DNA of 64,000 nucleotides from Epiperipatus broadwayi (taxonomy: Eukaryota; Onychophora; Udeonychophora; Euonychophora; Peripatidae), in the NCBI GenBank assembly GCA_028023455.1, contig JAQFVV010000027.1, positions 6,135,845 through 6,199,844 on the forward strand. The letters run 5' to 3'. The notes under the pieces were generated by a model, which saw only the letters and a program-made list of their open reading frames with translations, ran no database searches and was not told the origin of the DNA. The translations under genes were made by a program, and so were the position numbers. Each line of letters begins with the position of its first letter. Position 1 is the first letter of the stretch. Below, one piece after another: positions 58,581 to 64,000 of this stretch.

Positions 58581-60798
58581 TGGTACTCTCATCACATTTG
58601 AGAACGCCAACAAACCATCACATGATTCTTGCCTACCCCTTACTTTTAAATAGCAAATCCATTTCTCCTCCAATTCTGCCAGCCTGTACAAACATGAGAG
58701 CTCAATTTCTAAAAGGCTGTCTTATTCATAACCCTAAATTAGTTTCTGATATTTGGTTTTCATTTATGAATTTTGGATCTAATGAATCTTATCTCCAGGA
58801 GTCATCATTTCCTATGTTTTCTTTACTATTATATGACAAGCCTGAAATTCAAAAATACTTCAAGGTTTTGAATCTAGGCCAGTTTGCTTGCATAGTTATA
58901 TGGATCTCACTCAGTCGTTATCTATTTATTTTGGTGGTCCCAGTTTTTTAATAATTGTGGGCGTCTCAGTTCTTTAACCAGGATTGCTATAAAACCAATG
59001 AACATTACATGTTACCAGCTTTTCAGTAATGAATCTATCTTCTACGCCAGTTCTGACACTTTGTGTAAGTTTGAGCAACCAGTACATGCCAAATGGATAT
59101 TCCCAGACTAGTTTAGGGTTATGGCCTTAATCAGTGAAGGGTTGTGAATCTGAATTTAGTGCTTATGAAATTTTGGAATATAATGCACCTTTTCTTCAGC
59201 AGTCATCTTTTGCGTCTTTATTATTATCAAAGCTATCAGTGTGAAATTCAAAAATGTCTTAATGTTTTGAATCTAAATCAATTTGCTTGCATAATTATAT
59301 AGATCAGATACCAATTCAGTATCTATATATTTTGGTGACCTCTCTCTTGGCCAAGATTGTCATAAAACTAACAAAACACCTCATGATCACAATTTACGTA
59401 ACATTTTTAAGTAGCAAATCTGTTTCTTCTACTCAAGATCTGTCACTTAGTACAAGTACGAGTAATCAAAAGATGGTAGTACTTAAAAAAAAATACTTAT
59501 TTAATGTGATCATATTCAAATATTCCCAGACTAGTTACTAGTTTGATTTTCATCAATGAGGAGAATTTGGATCTGGGAGCAGTGCACTTGGATGTTGTGA
59601 ATCTAATGCACCTTTTCTCCTACAGATATATTTTAGTTGTTTGTTTACTATTGAGGTAAAATAGTATGTGATGTGATGTGATGTATTTGGCTTCTCCTTA
59701 AACGAAGTCAAGAATATCTCAGCAATTATGTCCAGATAAACCTGTTAGCCATTTTATTCTCCATTCCCCACTTTTAAGTCTTCCCATATTCTGCCCCATC
59801 CCATTTCCACAACATAAACTTTGTCAACTCTATAGCCTTTATATCTAAATCCCCCTTATCTCTTCACAAACCCAACATAAAAACTAATAACTCACTTCTG
59901 TATAGTCACTTTGTTCGTGTCTATCCTCCCATAACTTCATTATCTGTACCCTTTCTGCTTTCAAGCATTTACATTCAATCAACAGGTGCCTAATATTTTC
60001 TATACCTTCCTTACACAATCTGCACACTAAATTATCCATGGTTTTCTATTTACATGTATATTCTCTTGTTGCTAAAGATCCCGTTTGAGCCTTAAATAAT
60101 AAACTACTTTCCTTACTATTATCATAAATTAACTCGCATCCAATATTCCGTTTACTTCTATATATATTTAAACTCTTCTTACCCTCCATACTAGTTCTCC
60201 AACTCTCCAACTCCCTATTTTTTATTAATGCTTCTATTCTTTTATCCCATTCCTTACCACTATAACACTCAACAATCCTCTTAACACAATCATCCCACCT
60301 TAGTTTAGTGTTCAGACAGTAGTGCTACCTAGTGCAAGCCATAGTAATCAATGGATATTAGAAGATTTGTGCATAAAATCCCTTTTTAATGCCTACTCAT
60401 TCAATATTCCCAGGCTAGTTTTTAGTTTGTGGCTTTCATCACTGATGAGCTCTAAATCGGAGAGCAGTGCACCTAAATTTTAGGATCTAATGCAATCCTC
60501 CAACAGCCATTTTTTTTATCTATTTAGTTAAGTATAATGCTATGAGCCTAAGATAAAACCAATAATGTTTTCAATTCAAGCTAATTTTCTTGTATAGTCA
60601 TACAGATCTGAACCCAGTTCAGCATCTACACATTTTGGTATCTTTGGGTTTTTTTAATAACCAGTCAACATTATCCTATGGGCACTACTAACTAGAGAGT
60701 TAGTTTCTGTTTTGACTACTTGTGTAAGCATAGGAAATGGTGTTCATGTGATGTTTTAGTGGTTTTATACCAATCCTGCCCATAGGATAATGGTGACT
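58581..60798. repeat. 2,218-bp tandem duplication, second unit
   Basis: Direct copy of 56363-58580, ending GATAATGGTGACTGTG, after which the sequence continues with ATTATTAAAAAACC. High identity and head-to-tail order indicate a recent unequal exchange or replication slippage, or an assembly duplication. Confidence 0.93.
59678..60303 (-). pseudogene. LINE C-terminal fragment (second duplication unit)
   Basis: Duplicate of the fragment at 57460-58085 with a few substitutions (for example in the region reading LERWRTS, where CATCTCTCC becomes CAACTCTCC on the plus strand). It carries the same CRLCKEGIENIRHLLIE motif and stops. Confidence 0.68.
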
Positions 60799-61767
60799 GT
60801 GATTATTAAAAAACCAAGGACACCAAAATGTGTAGATACTGAACTGGGTTCAGATCTGTGTGATTACACAAGCGAATTGGCTTAGATTGAAAGCATTATT
60901 ATGTTTTCATCTTAGACACATATCTTTATAGTTAATTAAACAGATAAAAAGTGATTGCTGGAGGGTTGAATTGGATCCAAAGATCTAGATGCAGTGAAAA
61001 GCATTTCAATATATATCCACTGCAAAGTTGCTATTTACTTTCTGAAATTCACAATTATTGATGTGTCTTTTGCACATGCGTAATCTAATCAGATTGGTCT
61101 TATTTAATTCAATTTTACATCAACCTGATCATTTGAACCAAATGGGCTTATAACATAACCACTATTATTAACATATTACAGAGCATTTGTAGCATTGTGA
61201 ATAAGTGTATTTAAATGTCCCCTATTAACTCATTAGTTAATGAATATAGAATTATATGTGTACACTTGTTAATTATATAGAGTAAACAGGGTTAATATTT
61301 TCTATGACTTTTGTGTATCAAACACTTAATTCATTAAAATATTAGCATAATAACTTGTTTTTTAATATGTATTTGCATTTTTTTAAAAATAATGTTTTAT
61401 TGCATACTTTATATTAAATACGATATTTATGAAATTTTTCTGTTAGTGTTATGGCTCCATTTATGATGACCAGTATCGCATGAGACTTGCTTGGAAAAAA
61501 AGTTGCCCTCGCCTGATGTAGAATATTACAATTAATAATTTTATCATTCACACTTTGAAATAAAACAAATGAAATCTCTAACTAATTAAAGATTCAAGTC
61601 TGTTTTGATTTCAGTTAATGATATTTAGAATTTGATACAGCTGATAAAAGAAGTTCCTTTGAAAGTGGTTCTATAAACTTTATATTGTCATAGTTTACGA
61701 TTCAGAATTTGGTTATAGTATAACATTTTGTTTTCAATTTCCTTTTTTCATCTTCTATTTTTATTTG

Positions 61768-62125
61768 CACATCATCATCAACCATTATCAATCCACTGCA
61801 GGATGAAGGTCTCTCCAACTTCAATCCATCTTTTCCTATCTTTAGCTTCTCTTCTCCACATCACCCCTGCACACTTTCTTATTTTATCCGTCCATCTCAC
61901 ATGTGGTCTCTTTGGGTCTTTTACAATCTCTTGGGATCCAGTTTAAAATTTCAATTGTCCATCTATTATCATCTCTTCTAACAATATGTCCAGCCCAACT
62001 CCACTTCAATCTTTTAATTTTTTCAATGAGGTCAGTAACACCTGTTTGTTCTCTTACCCATACATTGCATTTTCGATCTCTTCTTGTTACTCCCAACATG
62101 CATCTCTCCATACTTCTTTGATATG
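61768..62125 (-). pseudogene. RTE LINE 3' fragment
   Basis: A minus-strand frame (61884-62111) reads MERCMLGVTRRDR, then IKRLKWSWAGHIVRRDD and RWTIEILNWIPRDCKRPK, the conserved C-terminus of RTE reverse transcriptases (LKW.WAGH..R..D.RWT..(I/V)L.W.PR..KR..GRP). The 3' end at about 61770 is an ATCATCATCA-type terminal repeat next to CCACTGCAGGATGA. It is closely related to the LINE at 32885-35590 but better preserved at the C-terminus. The upstream RT and endonuclease are absent (5' truncation). Confidence 0.82.
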
Positions 62126-62854
62126 TTATTATTCTTGTCAGTAATATGAACTATTAGTTTTTTATTAATAGCAAGGACATAACAGTTTAATAGATCTTAC
62201 GAGCATTGGAACAATATCATTCAAAGTAATGAGCACAACCAATTTTCTTAAGATAGGCTCTGGTAATCTAAATTAGTTCCACATTTTACATCACTCTGAT
62301 AAAAATAATATTTTCAGTATATTTTTCCATAAAATAAGTAATCGAATGGCTTTATTGCTCTGGAGTTCATAAGAAGTTTGAATGCCAAAAGTGACAGAAC
62401 TGAGTTTGATCTATGAATTTTAAGTTCCAGAGTCTATAACTCTCTATCCACACATGGGAAATTATTTGGCCTTTATTGATTCACATTCACTGAAAAAAGG
62501 CACCAAATTGGTATGTATGATTGAATTAAATTGAACTGCCGTCAGCAAAGAAAGAATTATTATTCTGGTAAAATCAGATTTTGTAAATGTTAGCAAAATT
62601 ATTACTTCTTGGTCATTCCCAGATGTTAAACTTGGAAGGATATATGGATACAAACATGTATTTTTTTTTAGAATAAACGATTTTTATAATTAAAATTGTG
62701 ATTTTTGCTTGAGGCAATATAATCACTAATGAGTCTGATTGAGACCGGATTTAGAACAGAATTTTAGTTTGGCAAAAACTATATAGTTAGGCAACCCTAT
62801 TTTGGGATCCCCCCTGTCTGCCTATCACTGAAATGGAAGATATCTATAAAATGT

Positions 62855-62968
62855 GATCTAAAAAGGATTTATCTCACACAGTCTGTCTACTTTTGTCATG
62901 CCTGGAAGATAGATCTAAAAAGGATTTATCTCACACAGTCTGTCTACTTTTGTCATGCCTGGAAGATT
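62855..62968. repeat. Two-copy tandem duplication, 57-bp unit
   Basis: GATCTAAAAAGGATTTATCT through CATGCCTGGAAGAT occurs at 62855 and again at 62912 with no differences noticed. Confidence 0.9.
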
Positions 62969-62998
62969 ACTCATTAAAATGATATAAATACTCAGTTA

Positions 62999-63235
62999 TT
63001 AAACAGGCAGAACTCTCCATACAGTAGTGCCACCCTGTGCCAACCAGAGTAATCAATGGATGCCAGAAGGCTTGTGCATAAAATCCCCATCTAATGCCTA
63101 CTCATCCAATATCCCCAGACTAGTTTCTGGCTTGTGACCTTCGTCAGTGAGGAGCCTTGGATCTGAGAGCACTGCACTTAGATCTTAGGATCTAATGCAA
63201 CCCTCCAGCAGCCATCTTTTATCTCTACTTAACTA
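62999..63235. mobile_element. Foldback MITE, left half plus centre, TTAA start
   Basis: TTAA at 62999-63002, then ACAGGCAGAACTCTCCATAC, the CCAGAGTAATCAATGGATGC block, AAAATCCCCATCTAATGCCT, AGACTAGTTTCTGGCTTGTG and GTCAGTGAGGAGCCTTGGAT. The right arm is missing. Another end fragment (ACAGAGGCAAAACTCTCCAT) lies at 63333-63352. Confidence 0.72.
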
Positions 63236-63379
63236 CAAAACTATGAAAATGAAATTAAAAACACAACAATATTTTTAATCTAAGCTCATGTGATGTTTAG
63301 TGATAGAAATACGCCTATTATTCATAATTACACAGAGGCAAAACTCTCCATATAGTAGCATAAAGAATGATGATAAAAG

Positions 63380-64000
63380 CAGGAGACAGTAGTATTATAA
63401 AAAATAAAGTATTATAAATCTCTTTTTTTTTTTTGCTACATGGAATATGCAAATTTTACTTGATACAAACTCTTCACAAGAACAAAATGAAGGATTGCAC
63501 TAGTGTCTAAAGAGCTGTCAAGATTTAAGATAATACAGCTGTACTTAATGAAACTAGTTTCCCAGAGAAACAAAGTTTAATAGACAGATAGATTAATACA
63601 AGTTCCTTTGGAATGGCAGATCAATCATTAAAAGAAAAATTTGTGGTCTAGGATACTGCTGTAAAGTCCAATTAATATCTTCTGTTCTTAAAAGACCTTG
63701 GCGTTTATTTAAAAAAGGCAAATGATGTTAAAACTTGGCTTGCATAACAGAGTCGGTGTTCATTTTATTAATACTTGCACTCAGTATTAGATTCAGAGAA
63801 GTTGCTGAGTAGAAATATTACAATATCATTCAAACATCAAATTTTTGCACTTGGAAACTTTAATACATGTGTTGATACAATAATAGTATTCTGAGCTATA
63901 AATTCAAGTAGTTGTTGTTATGACACAAATACTTTATATAGCTAGAAAAATCATGATAAAGAAATGTTATGTATCAATGTTAAATCAGTGGCATTTAATA
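63380..64000. other. Intronic sequence, nothing recognised
   Basis: AT-rich non-coding DNA to the window end. No COQ10 exon, repeat family member or RNA gene was seen. Confidence 0.4.

Larger units (their letters stand above)
54362..64000 (+). other. COQ10: COQ10 intron 2 (5' part; end not reached)
   Basis: Sequence following the GTAATT donor of exon 2. No exon encoding the START-domain core of COQ10 (GYSM..MYDVV, FVPWCKKS) was recognised to the end of the window. The stretch contains SINEs, a 2.2-kb tandem duplication, LINE fragments and MITEs. Confidence 0.65.

Noticed and set aside
61447-61509. Possible COQ10 terminal exon: TTCTGTTAG acceptor, a short open frame CYGSIYDDQYRMRLAW to a TAG stop, and AATAAA about 50 bp later
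   Set aside because: COQ10 exon 2 ends in phase 2. In that phase this segment hits a stop after about 12 codons, and the attractive frame is phase 0. It also does not match the START-domain sequence, which requires GYSM..MYDVV.

Overview
The window is AT-rich (clearly well above 60% A+T) animal nuclear DNA with spliceosomal introns, several classes of retrotransposon and DNA transposon, and no prokaryotic-style gene organisation. Two host genes can be recognised. They lie head to head. SF3B1 (U2 snRNP subunit SF3b155) runs on the minus strand: a 25-nt coding exon 1 at 44902-44926 and exon 2 at 475-647, separated by a 44.3-kb phase-1 intron. COQ10 (coenzyme Q-binding START-domain protein) runs on the plus strand: exon 1 at 45136-45221 and exon 2 at 54188-54361, with intron phases that fit exactly. 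Only 209 bp separate the two start codons, so they probably share a bidirectional promoter. SF3B1 and COQ10B are also divergent neighbours on human chromosome 2, so this is probably retained ancestral microsynteny. The SF3B1 N-terminus differs enough from vertebrates that I read the source as an invertebrate metazoan; the phylum is not resolved.

Almost everything else is mobile DNA inside the three introns. From left to right in SF3B1 intron 1: short tandem repeats (1-2.3 kb); a long AT-rich stretch with little recognisable (3.3-12.4 kb); a pogo/Tigger transposase 3' fragment (12.4 kb); an RTE-like LINE fragment (13.0-14.1 kb); the C-terminal part of a Penelope-like element with a GIY-YIG domain and a hammerhead-like tail (14.8-15.6 kb); two non-autonomous DNA elements with GGTA-type ends and exact 8-bp target duplications (16.5-17.8 and 22.2-23.6 kb); a 5.9-kb near-complete palindrome with ends of the same kind (26.5-32.5 kb); a decayed RTE LINE (32.9-35.6 kb); a decayed hAT element with ends and a target duplication (35.9-38.7 kb); a fourth GGTAC-end element (39.6-40.7 kb); a head-to-head pair of Penelope-like copies flanked by a 15-bp duplication (40.75-42.4 kb); and a tandem array of a ~1.2-kb repeat that most of the previous insertions interrupt.

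COQ10 intron 1 (45.2-54.2 kb) carries TTAA-flanked foldback MITEs, a decayed Ty3/Gypsy pol region, a tRNA-headed SINE and a LINE remnant. Intron 2 (from 54.4 kb to the window end) holds an inverted pair of the same SINE, a recent 2.2-kb tandem duplication (56.4-60.8 kb) containing a LINE 3' fragment, and an RTE 3' fragment.

The most unusual material is (i) the compact SF3B1-COQ10 divergent pair with giant TE-filled first introns, (ii) hammerhead-ribozyme-like cores in the Penelope tails and in the tRNA-headed SINE, including a stem I that covaries between two Penelope copies, (iii) the ~6-kb palindrome that any full-length SF3B1 pre-mRNA must contain, and (iv) a family of elements sharing GGTA-type termini, two of them with perfect 8-bp duplications. 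No function is claimed for sequence I could not recognise.
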